Assembly: GCA_029260735.1 (NCBI GenBank)
Contig: JAJDCR010000015.1
Location: forward strand, 129,825 to 161,972
Length of the DNA: 32,148 bases
Direction: 5' to 3'
From: Planctomycetota bacterium
GTDB lineage: Bacteria; Planctomycetota; Uabimicrobiia; Uabimicrobiales; Uabimicrobiaceae
The position numbers were made by a program, and so were the translations under genes. Positions 15,412-23,514 of the stretch are shown here, piece by piece; position 1 is the stretch's first letter; every line of letters begins with the position of its first letter. The notes under the pieces were generated by a model. That model saw only the letters and a program-made list of their open reading frames with translations, had not been told where the DNA came from and made no database searches.

Positions 15412-15608
15412 AGATTTTTCTTAAGAGATTAAGGTGTTTGATGAAAAAATCGAGCTTCTATTATAGAGAAAATTTGTTTTTAGGGAAAGAAAAATCTTCT
15501 CTCTCATTTGCTTAAGACAAATGCTATAATAGCACTGTGCGCAAAAACGACTACTGGAAAAGCAAGATCATCCCCCCAAAACAAATACCCAAAAAATAGG
15601 AGGCAAAG
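15412..15608. promoter_or_regulatory. Divergent promoter region
   Basis: On the plus strand an extended -10, TGCTATAAT (15522-15530), lies about 80 nt before the XRE-HTH gene. On the minus strand a TATAAT (15465-15460) could serve the GMC operon. Neither has a strong -35. Confidence 0.5.
15505..15523 (+). promoter_or_regulatory. Candidate operator for the XRE-HTH protein
   Basis: CATTTG and CAAATG form an inverted repeat with a 7-nt centre, ending in the TG of the extended -10. XRE regulators often repress their own promoter at such sites, so autoregulation is a reasonable inference. Confidence 0.4.
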
Positions 15609-17573
15609 GTGTCTGACTCTGTAAATCCCAATATCAAAAAGGTAGGCGAAATATTTGCCCAATACCGCCATAGAAAAGGATGGAATCGGCAGAGATTAGC
15701 GAAGAAAGTTTCGGATGAAATCACGGTCAGCACAATTGCTTTACTAGAGCAAGGAAAACGCCTTCCTTCAGGAAATTTGCTCTCTGAAATTGCCGATTGC
15801 TTGGAAATTCCTGAGAGCACCAGCAGTGTGTTCTCCCACAGTGGCTATTTAGAAGCGATGGAGTTTCAAGTTCAACTCGGAGAATTTTTAGGAAAATCAG
15901 TCCATTTAGATGACTTAGATGAAGTTTCCCAGAAAATGGCAATAGAAGCAATTTCTCTACTTCTTTGTCGAGGAATGTCTTTAGAGCAAGCTTATAGTCA
16001 CTTTAACTCCATTCTTACCTTCTATGGGGAAAAATCTGTCTCTCGTGATTTTTTTCGACATTTTTTAGGCGAAGGTAATTTCTCTTCGGTAGAAGATTTT
16101 AAGCGTAAGGTTAAAGAGTTCCAAGAAATAGCGATTCGGATATACGGCAGTTTTCGCCAAGCTTTTAAAGTCTTGCGTAGTGCTCCTGACATCAGAGTGG
16201 AACTGGCTCCCTTGAAAGCGGTTGACGAAATTTTATTTACAAAACGGCGTCCCTTTTTTTCTGTGGAAAATATTCCCGCCGACCGGCTAGACGACCTAGG
16301 ATATATTTCCGCTGAGCGAATTAGACTAGACCATAGGGAGCGACAAGGGCTTTCGACAAAACTCCATCAATTTGCCCAGTGGCTGAAAGAACATCCTGAA
16401 GAATCGGCTCACGGCTATGCCCAAGTTTCTCTGAAAAACTTTCGCCGTATTCAAACTCTTTTGCGTCACTTTGACTCCCCACTAGAGATAGAAGATACTC
16501 TCTTTAGCAGTATAGATGCTGAAGCGGTAGAAAAAGAAGCTATTCATATTGCCCCCAAAGACTCTGATCTTGCCCGGATTCAGGAAACCCAGGAGATGGG
16601 ACTACGAAACTTAGCCGCTTACTTAACAGAGCCACACATGGATATTTACATTGCGACCTCTATGCGAGAAAGAGCGGATTTTATTTCTGTCAATGCCTTT
16701 GTCACAGATCTATTCCAAGATTCCGCTATTTCCCATTTGAATCTGCGCTATTTTAATCCCACTCAATCATGGGTGGCAGATCGAGTAGCCAAGGGTTTAG
16801 TAGAAGCATTGATTTTAAAACGCTCCAAAATTTCCATCTATATGGCCCAAAAAACCGATACTTTTGGTAAAGACAGTGAAGCTTCCGTCTCTTTAGGGCA
16901 AGGAAAACCTGTTATTGTCTATGTTCCGAAACTTCTGGATCTGGAAAATAAAATTGACAGCGAAGAGTTAATGAAAATGGCAGACCATCAACTCCAAGAT
17001 TTAGGAGTTGCTTTAGGGATAGACTTAGAAGAGGGAGGGGAAGGAGCGAGCTTAGCCACACAAATTCTGACTCATCAATTACAAGGTCTTCCCCAAGAGA
17101 GTCTCATTAAGATAATAGACAAACACTGGGCAGACTTTGATTTATATGGAGAACTGAAGGATCTTGAATTAAGCCAACGAGAAAATGTCGAGAGTTATCT
17201 CAATCTTCTCACTTTAGAAGAGAAAAAAGAAAGCTCTTTTTTAGATTCTTTAGTGGCCAAAATTCTCATTGAAAAACTCGTTCAGGTAGCTTTGTTTTTT
17301 GAAAAAAGAGCCAAGACATTTAAAGAAATTCATCCCTTAGCTTTACAAGTTATTTTAAGTAGTGGAGTTCTCAATGGAATCTTAGTTGTAAGGTCCGCAG
17401 GAGCTTGTGCTCGAGTGGTCTATGAGCTTTTGACTAATACGATCAAGACCACTCTCATTGTCGATGAGCACAACTACAAGCTAATTGAGGAAAATACGGG
17501 GAGCACTCTACGAGTTATCTCAAAACATAAGCTTTTAACCAATGCCTTTTGGACACAGTATTTTGCCGATTAG
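15609..17573 (+). CDS. XRE-HTH protein with nucleoside deoxyribosyltransferase-like domain
   Basis: This 654-residue protein starts at GTG, with a perfect AGGAGG at 15598-15603 five nt upstream. Residues ~11-68 are an XRE helix-turn-helix (FAQYRHRKGWNRQRLAKKV, IALLEQGKRLPSGNLLSEIA). Residues ~70-340 are helical and unrecognised. Residues ~343-441 start with MDIYIATSMRERADF, pass YFNPTQSWVADRVAKGLVEA and IYMAQKTDTFGKDSE, and end ASVSLGQGKPVIVYVPKL. That resembles the nucleoside 2-deoxyribosyltransferase fold, where a D-x-E...G-x-A-x-x-x-GKPV segment carries the catalytic Glu (here Glu424 as candidate). The last ~200 residues are helical. It may sense and process a nucleotide or NAD-like ligand while binding DNA; a stress or defence role is possible but unproven. 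Confidence 0.65.
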   Translation: MSDSVNPNIKKVGEIFAQYRHRKGWNRQRLAKKVSDEITVSTIALLEQGKRLPSGNLLSEIADCLEIPESTSSVFSHSGYLEAMEFQVQLGEFLGKSVHLDDLDEVSQKMAIEAISLLLCRGMSLEQAYSHFNSILTFYGEKSVSRDFFRHFLGEGNFSSVEDFKRKVKEFQEIAIRIYGSFRQAFKVLRSAPDIRVELAPLKAVDEILFTKRRPFFSVENIPADRLDDLGYISAERIRLDHRERQGLSTKLHQFAQWLKEHPEESAHGYAQVSLKNFRRIQTLLRHFDSPLEIEDTLFSSIDAEAVEKEAIHIAPKDSDLARIQETQEMGLRNLAAYLTEPHMDIYIATSMRERADFISVNAFVTDLFQDSAISHLNLRYFNPTQSWVADRVAKGLVEALILKRSKISIYMAQKTDTFGKDSEASVSLGQGKPVIVYVPKLLDLENKIDSEELMKMADHQLQDLGVALGIDLEEGGEGASLATQILTHQLQGLPQESLIKIIDKHWADFDLYGELKDLELSQRENVESYLNLLTLEEKKESSFLDSLVAKILIEKLVQVALFFEKRAKTFKEIHPLALQVILSSGVLNGILVVRSAGACARVVYELLTNTIKTTLIVDEHNYKLIEENTGSTLRVISKHKLLTNAFWTQYFAD

Positions 17574-17629
17574 AATTCAGTAGAAAATTAGACTTGCGCA
17601 CCAATTTAGATTTTTTGGATTTCAACTTC

Positions 17630-17668
17630 TGGATTCTGAATTCTGAATTCTAGATTCTAGATTCTAGG
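17630..17668. repeat. Short 7-bp tandem repeats (GAATTCT / AGATTCT)
   Basis: About five units of a 7-bp repeat run across the stop codon of the thymidylate kinase gene. The kinase's terminal residues ESRI and stop are encoded within it. Confidence 0.6.
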
Positions 17669-18267
17669 TTTATTTGCCCTAATATGCTTTGATGGATTTC
17701 ATGAAGGGGCTGATGAGCCGAAATACACTTCCAAGAACGCTCAGGAAAAGCTTCCGCAACAAGTTTATGGTAAACTTCTCTGACTTGATCTAGAAAGAGA
17801 TTGTTTTTCTCAAAACGATCTTGGCACCCTTTCTGTTTCATTTTTCTTTCCATCGATTCAGGAGTAGAAACGTCTAAATAGAAAATGTGATCGGGTACGG
17901 GAAGTTCGAGAAATCCAACGAGCTCTTTTGCTCTTTGGTAATCGAAACCATTAGCGCATTGGTAAGCTATGGCGGAGAGAAAGTAGCGGTCTACAATAAT
18001 ATAACTACCCGAATTTAGCTCTTGGGTAAACATTTCTTTATCTTTTACCATATCAATTAGATAGGTAAGTATTTGCTCTTCGGCACTAAGTTGAATTTCT
18101 CCATTGAGAAATTGTCGAATAATTTTTCCATAAGGAGATTGGTAATCAGGATAGGAGTATAAAAGAGCACGAAACCCTTGTTTTTCTAGCTCTTTTTTGA
18201 GAAGCTCAGACTGCGTTCGCTTTCCTGCTCCATCAATTCCTTCCAAATTGATTAACATACCTGTCAT
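17650..18267 (-). CDS. tmk: Thymidylate kinase (dTMP kinase)
   Basis: This 205-residue protein phosphorylates dTMP to dTDP with ATP in the dTTP pathway. It shows the P-loop LEGIDGAGKRTQSE near the start; GKRT in place of GKST/GKTT is also known in mycobacterial enzymes. It also has YSYPDY (TMP site), VDRYFLSAIAYQ (the DRY motif) and the lid segment CQDRFEKN. Length is normal. A longer frame begins at 18345, but its 26 extra residues match nothing in the family; AAAGG on the minus strand (18279-18283) precedes the ATG at 18267, and the next ATG (18258) is also possible. It stands alone, convergent with the XRE-HTH gene. The final residues come from a short tandem repeat. Confidence 0.9.
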   Translation of the reverse strand: MTGMLINLEGIDGAGKRTQSELLKKELEKQGFRALLYSYPDYQSPYGKIIRQFLNGEIQLSAEEQILTYLIDMVKDKEMFTQELNSGSYIIVDRYFLSAIAYQCANGFDYQRAKELVGFLELPVPDHIFYLDVSTPESMERKMKQKGCQDRFEKNNLFLDQVREVYHKLVAEAFPERSWKCISAHQPLHEIHQSILGQINLESRI

Positions 18268-18414
18268 GTTTTTTCTTTCCTTTCTGAGGCCGGTATTGTA
18301 ACTTAATGTTATTAGGCTGTCTATAGACATTTTGTGATGGCCCAATTATTTTCTAAATTCTCGGAAAAATTAATGAAACGTCTTTTTTGGTAAGGTCTTT
18401 GAGAGGTTTCAACC

Positions 18415-18762
18415 ATGAAAACGATTCTTTTGCTCTTTTTCTGTTTCTTCTTTAACACGACTCTCTTTTCTCAAGAAAATGATGAGAATAGCCTAACAAG
18501 CATCCCTGAGTATGAAGTTCTTTCCGCAGAGAACTTTGATATCTATTTTTCGCAAGAATCTTTAGCTTCTGAAGCCCAGAAATCAGGAGAAACTCTTGAG
18601 AAAGCCTACCAAGAATTTACGACTAAGTTAAATTTTCATCCTTCGGAAAAAACTTCTCTATTTCTCTATTTCTCTACAAATCCATTTCTCATCCAAGCAG
18701 GAAAACGTATTGATGAAGACGACTCGCCCATTTTTTACCTGGGAGTAACTCGAGATTTTTAA
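18415..18762 (+). CDS. Small exported protein, possibly a truncated peptidase-MA-like fragment
   Basis: This 115-residue protein has a signal peptide (about 1-20, ending TTLFSQ). The mature part, with ENFDIYFSQESLASEA, a helix LEKAYQEFTTKLNF and SLFLYFSTNPFLIQ, resembles the N-terminal portion of exported peptidase-MA-like proteins, which continue into a metal-binding HExxH region. Here the frame stops after LGVTRDF and no HExxH follows in any nearby plus frame, so either it is a short family of its own or a truncated remnant. GAGAGG lies 8 nt before the ATG. The PEGA lipoprotein starts 31 nt later and is likely co-transcribed. Confidence 0.5.
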   Translation: MKTILLLFFCFFFNTTLFSQENDENSLTSIPEYEVLSAENFDIYFSQESLASEAQKSGETLEKAYQEFTTKLNFHPSEKTSLFLYFSTNPFLIQAGKRIDEDDSPIFYLGVTRDF

Positions 18763-18793
18763 AAATCTATTCGTAACAAAAAAGGAAAATACC

Positions 18794-19126
18794 ATGCGCT
18801 ACCTTGTTATTCTTGCCTGCTTTCTCTCTTCTTGTAGTGTTGGAATGCTTGTCACAACAGAACCAGAGGGAGCTAAAGTCTTTTTAGAGGAAGAGTATGT
18901 AGGAGAATCTCCTTGCACAGTCTACTTCTCTTACACACTACAAAAATTTCGATTACGCATCGAAAAAGAAGGCTATGAACCCCAAGATGCCCTTGTCAAT
19001 AAAGAGGTGAGAGTAATTCGCCACAGTAAATCTTACCAAGTGTCTAATTCAGGAGAAGCTTCGACAAGAGTAGGCGAGTGGCCTTCTGAGTTGCGAGTTC
19101 GTTTAAAAAAAGATAGTTCGGACTAG
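18794..19126 (+). CDS. PEGA-domain lipoprotein
   Basis: This 110-residue protein has a lipoprotein signal: hydrophobic MRYLVILACF then lipobox LSSC with Cys14 as the lipidated residue. A PEGA domain follows (about 18-70): VTTEPEGAKVFLEEEYVGESPC, a beta hairpin, and IEKEGYEP, the usual surface-exposed beta-barrel-like module. The C-terminal ~40 residues are polar. PEGA lipoproteins are envelope proteins of mostly unknown function. AAAGGAAA precedes the ATG. It probably shares an mRNA with the small exported protein before it. Confidence 0.75.
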   Translation: MRYLVILACFLSSCSVGMLVTTEPEGAKVFLEEEYVGESPCTVYFSYTLQKFRLRIEKEGYEPQDALVNKEVRVIRHSKSYQVSNSGEASTRVGEWPSELRVRLKKDSSD

Positions 19127-19215
19127 AGACACGCTTAATCCGAGCTATTTTTTGCACATATAAAAAATCTGGGAACTAATCTTGGTTTATCACCACTAAG
19201 AAAGAAAGCTTTATA

Positions 19216-20379
19216 ATGTCAGAAGTATTTCAACGTTGTGAAAAGCATTTTGAAGAAATTGTGGCCATTCGGCGAGATTTACATATGCACCCTGAGACCG
19301 GCTTTGATGTCGAAAGAACTGCGGGAGTTGCCGCTGAGGAAATGGAAAAACTGGGACTAAAAGTCCAAACGAAAATTGGCCGAACAGGAGTAGTTGCCGA
19401 CTTAGAAATACCTGGGGCTAATCGTCGCATTGCTCTGCGAGCAGACATGGACGCTCTTGAAATGGATGAAATAGCTTCTCCACCTTACAAATCAAAGGTT
19501 CCCGGGAAAGCTCATATGTGCGGGCATGATGCCCATACCGCAATGCTGATTGGAGCTGCACGAGTTATTTGTGAAATGAAAGCAAAACTTAAAAATCACG
19601 TCCGCTTTATATTTCAACCTTGTGAAGAACAACTTCCCGGAGGAGCTCCGGCCATGATTAAGGATGGAGCCATTGAAGGAGTAGATGAGATTTACGCTTT
19701 GCACGTCTGGCCCAGTCTTAACGCTTCTTCTTATGGGGCTGCTCCTGGTGAAGTCATGGCTCAACCAGATAACATAGAAATTGTGATTGAAGGAAAAGGA
19801 TCTCACGCCGCCCTTCCCGAGGAAGGAATCGATACGATTCTTGTCGCAAGTGAAGTTGTGACAAGCTTGCATTCGATTATTCCCCGAAATTTGAAAGCTT
19901 TAGACTCTGCTGTTCTTTCTATTACGACATTTCAATCGGGCAGTGCTTTTAATATAATGCCTCACCAAGCTCTCCTGCGAGGAACGATACGCACTTACAA
20001 AAAAGAGATTCAAAAAACCATTCGCCAAAGAATAGAAGATATTTTACGAGGAACAGAAATCAAGTATGGAGTAAAGTGTCGCTTGAAGTACTTGGAAGGC
20101 TATCCTGTAACTTTTAACGATGAAAATTGTACCGAAAAAGCCCGCAGAGCTATGTTAGAAATTGTTCCTCCTGAGCAAGTCATCTTTCCTCACGAACGTG
20201 TTTTTGGAGGAGAGGACTTTGCTTATTTCACGCAAAAAATTCCTAGTGCTTACCTTTTTCTGGGCTGCCGCAATGAAGAAAAAGGCATTCACTACGTTTG
20301 TCACGACCCGCGTTTTGATATCGACGAAGAATGTATGAAGTATGGAATGGCCCTCCATACTTCTATAGTTTTGCAGTAG
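19216..20379 (+). CDS. M20-family amidohydrolase (N-acyl amino acid / hippurate hydrolase type)
   Basis: This 387-residue metallopeptidase-family enzyme, related to IAA-amino-acid and hippurate hydrolases, cleaves N-acyl groups from amino acids in the cytosol. Metal ligands of the family are visible: CGHDAH with Cys102 and His104, PCEE with Glu137/138, ALHVWP with His163, and CHDPRFDIDE with His363. RADMDALEMDE (76-85) and the dimerisation lid (about 180-295, with GKGSHAALPEEGID) are also present. No signal peptide. Length is typical. The ribosome site is weak (AAGAAAG). It lies 89 nt after the PEGA gene, so an operon link is uncertain. The exact substrate cannot be told. Confidence 0.9.
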   Translation: MSEVFQRCEKHFEEIVAIRRDLHMHPETGFDVERTAGVAAEEMEKLGLKVQTKIGRTGVVADLEIPGANRRIALRADMDALEMDEIASPPYKSKVPGKAHMCGHDAHTAMLIGAARVICEMKAKLKNHVRFIFQPCEEQLPGGAPAMIKDGAIEGVDEIYALHVWPSLNASSYGAAPGEVMAQPDNIEIVIEGKGSHAALPEEGIDTILVASEVVTSLHSIIPRNLKALDSAVLSITTFQSGSAFNIMPHQALLRGTIRTYKKEIQKTIRQRIEDILRGTEIKYGVKCRLKYLEGYPVTFNDENCTEKARRAMLEIVPPEQVIFPHERVFGGEDFAYFTQKIPSAYLFLGCRNEEKGIHYVCHDPRFDIDEECMKYGMALHTSIVLQ

Positions 20380-20380
20380 T

Positions 20381-20410
20381 TTTAAAGTAATTTTACAGTA
20401 GTTTTATAAT
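20381..20410 (+). promoter_or_regulatory. Candidate promoter of the acidic-tailed protein
   Basis: TATAAT (20405-20410) has TTTAAA 18 nt upstream (20381-20386). It would give a leader of about 25 nt. Weak, in AT-rich sequence. Confidence 0.3.
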
Positions 20411-20440
20411 AAAATTTTCCCAGAAAAGGAGATTATCTTA

Positions 20441-22147
20441 ATGATGAATCCATACCATGAAATCATGCAGATTGTTACCATGGTTATTTCTTTAGTTTTA
20501 GGAGCCCCTGATGCTAATATGAGTGAGAACAGAGCAGCTTTACCTAGTTATGGAGAAGCTCCCCTCTATTGTCACTTGAGCTTAGAAGAAGTTCGCGGAC
20601 TTATTCAGTCTAATCAAGGACTTTCTGATCTCGCGATGGAAGGACGAAGTCCTGAGCAAGCTTTCCAAGAAAGTGCTATGCAACTCAGCTCAATGTTTGG
20701 TATCAATGAAGAAGCTATTATTGAGGCTTTTCGAGGAGTCCGAGGAGTTCATTTTTGGCTCCTTGGATTTGGAGAAGACGACGATAATTTACGTCCCTTG
20801 GTAGTTATTGAAAGATCTCCTAATAGCGAAGAGTTACTTCCCTTGCTTTTGACTCCTTTTCAAGGAGAAAAGCAGTTTTTGAGCTATGATTACTCTGGAT
20901 CAAAGATTTATGGGTTTTTAAGCCGCCGAGGAGAAGGTGCAGTGATGACCGAATGCAACGGGAGCGTTGCTATAGCGATGGACCCTTTGACTATCGAACG
21001 GTTTATCTTGCAATCCAAAAATGCGGTTGCTCCGGCCTCTAATCAAAATCTCTTCGAGCTAAAAAGCCATACTCCCACTGTTTTGAGCTATCTTATGGCA
21101 ATCTTATCTCGCTATGAGAAAGATGATTTTTTTCTAGTAAGTTCTCTAATGGAGTTCTCTTCCATTGAGAATGCATCGTTTACTGTTGAAGGTAATGGTA
21201 ATGTTCGTCTAGATATTCAAGTTCACGAGGACAGTCCTTTAAATGTTATTTTAGAAGGCCCTGATTCTCCTGCTCAGCTTCTCTCTGGAGTGAGTGAAGA
21301 AACTCCCTTTGTTCTTGCCTTGGCCTTAAAAGATCCTCGAGAAATATGGAAGCATATTGTCCGCAAAGATTCCTTGTTCAAAGCTCTAAATAGAGGTCGT
21401 TCTCTTAGTGAGGAGATGTCCAGGGAGTTTAGTCAAGTAGGAGTCGATCTGGGGAAAGATATTTTTGGCAATATTCTTGAAGTGGGAGTTAAAGTCGACA
21501 ATATCATGGGCGACCCCACAGAGTCTTTACGTATTCTTGTTCGAGTGCGAGACGCTGACCAAGCATCTAATACGATTACCGCCATTGCTAAGACTGCTAG
21601 ATCTGGTAATCCAGAGCCTCGAGTAGAAGGAAACCAGAGAATCTGGGAAATCGAGGGAGGAAGTATTGTCTTAGAAGGAGATACTATCACTGTCACTCCT
21701 CCACGACGAGGAGAAGCAACAGCTAGCACTTCAACTTCTAACACTCACTATGATGAGCATCTACGAAAGCTCTATTCCCCTGCGACTAGCTTTCTTCACT
21801 TTAATCCTTCGCAAGCTTTTCCTGGAGGAGAAGTTACTCCTTTCTCTTTAGGGATATACTTTCAAGACCATACTCTTACGATCCGCTCTTTCTACAGACC
21901 TCAAGAGTTAATCGACTCTTCTCTTCAGTTGATGGAGCAATTTAGTCCAGGCGCTGAAGAACCTATGCCTCCTACAGATTACAAAGAGGAAGACAAGGAA
22001 GGGTACTATGAAGAGGATCTTGGTCATGAATGGTATTCTGAAGAAGGGTTTTCTGAAGGGTATCCTGAAGAGAAATATGGGCATGAGGAAAAAGAAGTAA
22101 TAGAACCGATGCCTCCTATGGAAGTACCTATAGAAGAAGATAACTAA
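20441..22147 (+). CDS. Uncharacterised protein with acidic, Tyr/Glu/Gly-rich tail
   Basis: This 568-residue protein begins MMNPYHEIMQ followed by a hydrophobic stretch (about 9-23) ending in GAP that could be a weak signal sequence. Residues ~45-480 are a mixed alpha/beta region with repeated motifs such as PLVVIERSP, VAIAMDPLTIERFI and PFVLALALKDP. The layout recalls DUF3352-type exported proteins, but I cannot confirm the match. Residues ~505-568 are a low-complexity acidic tail rich in Glu, Tyr, Gly and Pro (EEDKEGYYEEDLGHEW, EPMPPMEVPIEEDN). AAAGGAG lies upstream of two adjacent ATG codons; either could start. A strong hairpin follows the gene. Confidence 0.55.
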   Translation: MMNPYHEIMQIVTMVISLVLGAPDANMSENRAALPSYGEAPLYCHLSLEEVRGLIQSNQGLSDLAMEGRSPEQAFQESAMQLSSMFGINEEAIIEAFRGVRGVHFWLLGFGEDDDNLRPLVVIERSPNSEELLPLLLTPFQGEKQFLSYDYSGSKIYGFLSRRGEGAVMTECNGSVAIAMDPLTIERFILQSKNAVAPASNQNLFELKSHTPTVLSYLMAILSRYEKDDFFLVSSLMEFSSIENASFTVEGNGNVRLDIQVHEDSPLNVILEGPDSPAQLLSGVSEETPFVLALALKDPREIWKHIVRKDSLFKALNRGRSLSEEMSREFSQVGVDLGKDIFGNILEVGVKVDNIMGDPTESLRILVRVRDADQASNTITAIAKTARSGNPEPRVEGNQRIWEIEGGSIVLEGDTITVTPPRRGEATASTSTSNTHYDEHLRKLYSPATSFLHFNPSQAFPGGEVTPFSLGIYFQDHTLTIRSFYRPQELIDSSLQLMEQFSPGAEEPMPPTDYKEEDKEGYYEEDLGHEWYSEEGFSEGYPEEKYGHEEKEVIEPMPPMEVPIEEDN

Positions 22148-22172
22148 AAAATAGAGGTAACTCTCAGTTTTA

Positions 22173-22199
22173 ATGGGGAGGTTTTTGCAACCTCCCCAT
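22173..22199. terminator. Hairpin between convergent genes
   Basis: ATGGGGAGGTT and AACCTCCCCAT form a perfect 11-bp stem with a 5-nt loop, midway between the stop codons of a plus- and a minus-strand gene. It lacks a strong T tract on either side but its placement suggests a shared terminator. Confidence 0.6.
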
Positions 22200-22216
22200 C
22201 CAAAGAAAAATGATTA

Positions 22217-22942
22217 TTATTTTTTTCTAGGAAAAATTCCCCAGAGCATAGCTCCCAAAAGTAAAACCCAGCTACTGGGTTCGGGAACAGTGTCAGAGAG
22301 AATAGCTACGTGATCAAAAACTAAGGCTTCATTAGTACTTGTGGCCTGTAAACTGACAGAGTTGATCGTTTCTCCCGCTTCGGCTTGAACAATGAAGTAG
22401 ATATTGCGAGTAAAAATTCCATCGGTGTAGTTCGGATCATCAGGAAAGGTTAAATCCGCTAGCTTTACTCCATTGACTAAGACGTCATGAGCGGCATTGG
22501 ATTTTTGCATATTCGCCATTCCCACTCCAAAGCTAGTCGTCCCATCCGCAATATGAAAAGTCGTTGTCGCAATGAAAGGAAAGTCAAAACGATTGTCTTC
22601 ATTGTTTACCAGTGCTTCTTCCCCATCCCAAGAGTTGTTGGGCATTCCTCCCGCAAAAGATTCTCCGTTATTTAAAGTCAAAGGAGCATTGACGTTAAAT
22701 ATCCCAGGCAAAGCTGTAATCGGAGTATTGCTGTTGTACTGAATAGACAGACCTGAAACAAGAGTTGTGTCGGAGAAGTCTTCTATAATGTGGTTACTTA
22801 GTCCCATCGCCGTGTCCATGGCTGTGGTATCAGAATTAAAAACAGAACCAGAGAAGGTTACCAGAGTAAAGGCGCAAGCCCAGGGAGTAATCAATCCTAG
22901 TCCGACAAAAAGAATGATATAGTAGGAAGTTTTTTTTATCAT
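22217..22942 (-). CDS. Small PEP-CTERM protein
   Basis: This 241-residue exported protein has a signal peptide (about 1-24, ending ACA). The mature region is beta-rich, with FVGVGMANM-like and ATTTFHIADGTTSFGVGM strands typical of PEP-CTERM beta-sandwich proteins. The tail VPEPSSWVLLLGAML, a hydrophobic helix and FPRKK complete a canonical PEP-CTERM signal, which an exosortase is expected to process. No Shine-Dalgarno is obvious before the ATG. It is convergent with the acidic-tailed gene and stands alone. Function unknown. Confidence 0.8.
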   Translation of the reverse strand: MIKKTSYYIILFVGLGLITPWACAFTLVTFSGSVFNSDTTAMDTAMGLSNHIIEDFSDTTLVSGLSIQYNSNTPITALPGIFNVNAPLTLNNGESFAGGMPNNSWDGEEALVNNEDNRFDFPFIATTTFHIADGTTSFGVGMANMQKSNAAHDVLVNGVKLADLTFPDDPNYTDGIFTRNIYFIVQAEAGETINSVSLQATSTNEALVFDHVAILSDTVPEPSSWVLLLGAMLWGIFPRKK

Positions 22943-23042
22943 GGAGTAATACTACTGCGAAAAATGTTTTCTAGTAAAAGTTTATTTAGTTAAATAACTA
23001 TAACACCAAAAAGCATTTTCTTCAACTTTTCTCTATAATTTT

Positions 23043-23504
23043 CTATTTTTCTCCAAAAATCTTCCTCAGCCGATAATGTCTCCAGAGAAAAACTCTGTAC
23101 GAAAAAAAATGGTAGATCTTACCTATAAACCAAAGACGAGGAGTGAACTTAACCCGATCAATCACCTCTGTTCCTTCTCCCCACGACTTGACAATTCTTT
23201 CATGAGACCACTCCTGTTGGGTTAACATGGGAGAAATTTCCAAGAACCTTTTTCCCCTATCAATCTCTCTTAAGGTAACGTCATCGTAATCAACAGGAAT
23301 AAGTCCTCCCAGCAAAATCCAACTGCGAAATAAGCGCGTTCCCAATGGAGCCTCTTCAATCGAAGTTTTCATCGCTTCTTTGGGATATGTCATTTTAAGG
23401 AAGGGAGCAAGCTCTTGGTTTATGGCCGACATATTTGTCGCGTGTTGCCATACTTTTTCCGGAGAAGCTTTTAGCTGACTGGAGACTTCAAATGAATAGC
23501 TCAA
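23043..23504 (-). CDS. SRPBCC / polyketide-cyclase-like protein
   Basis: This 153-residue protein has the START-like SRPBCC pattern: FEVSSQLKASPEKVWQHATNMSAIN at the N terminus, central beta strands (TRLFRSWILLGGLIPVDYDDV, KRFLEISP), WSHERIV, and a long C-terminal helix with FLWRHYRLRKIFG. The fold binds hydrophobic ligands in a helix-grip cavity. It is the last gene of a minus-strand operon, 10 nt after the APH-like kinase gene. Its ligand is unknown. Confidence 0.75.
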   Translation of the reverse strand: MSYSFEVSSQLKASPEKVWQHATNMSAINQELAPFLKMTYPKEAMKTSIEEAPLGTRLFRSWILLGGLIPVDYDDVTLREIDRGKRFLEISPMLTQQEWSHERIVKSWGEGTEVIDRVKFTPRLWFIGKIYHFFSYRVFLWRHYRLRKIFGEK

Positions 23505-23514
23505 AACATTTTCC

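Noticed and set aside
17650..18267. GKRT in the thymidylate kinase P-loop as a loss of function
   Set aside because: The same GKRT variant is known in mycobacterial dTMP kinases that are active.
18268..18345. 26-residue N-terminal extension of thymidylate kinase
   Set aside because: It precedes the normal family start at the P-loop and a ribosome-like AAAGG sits inside it.
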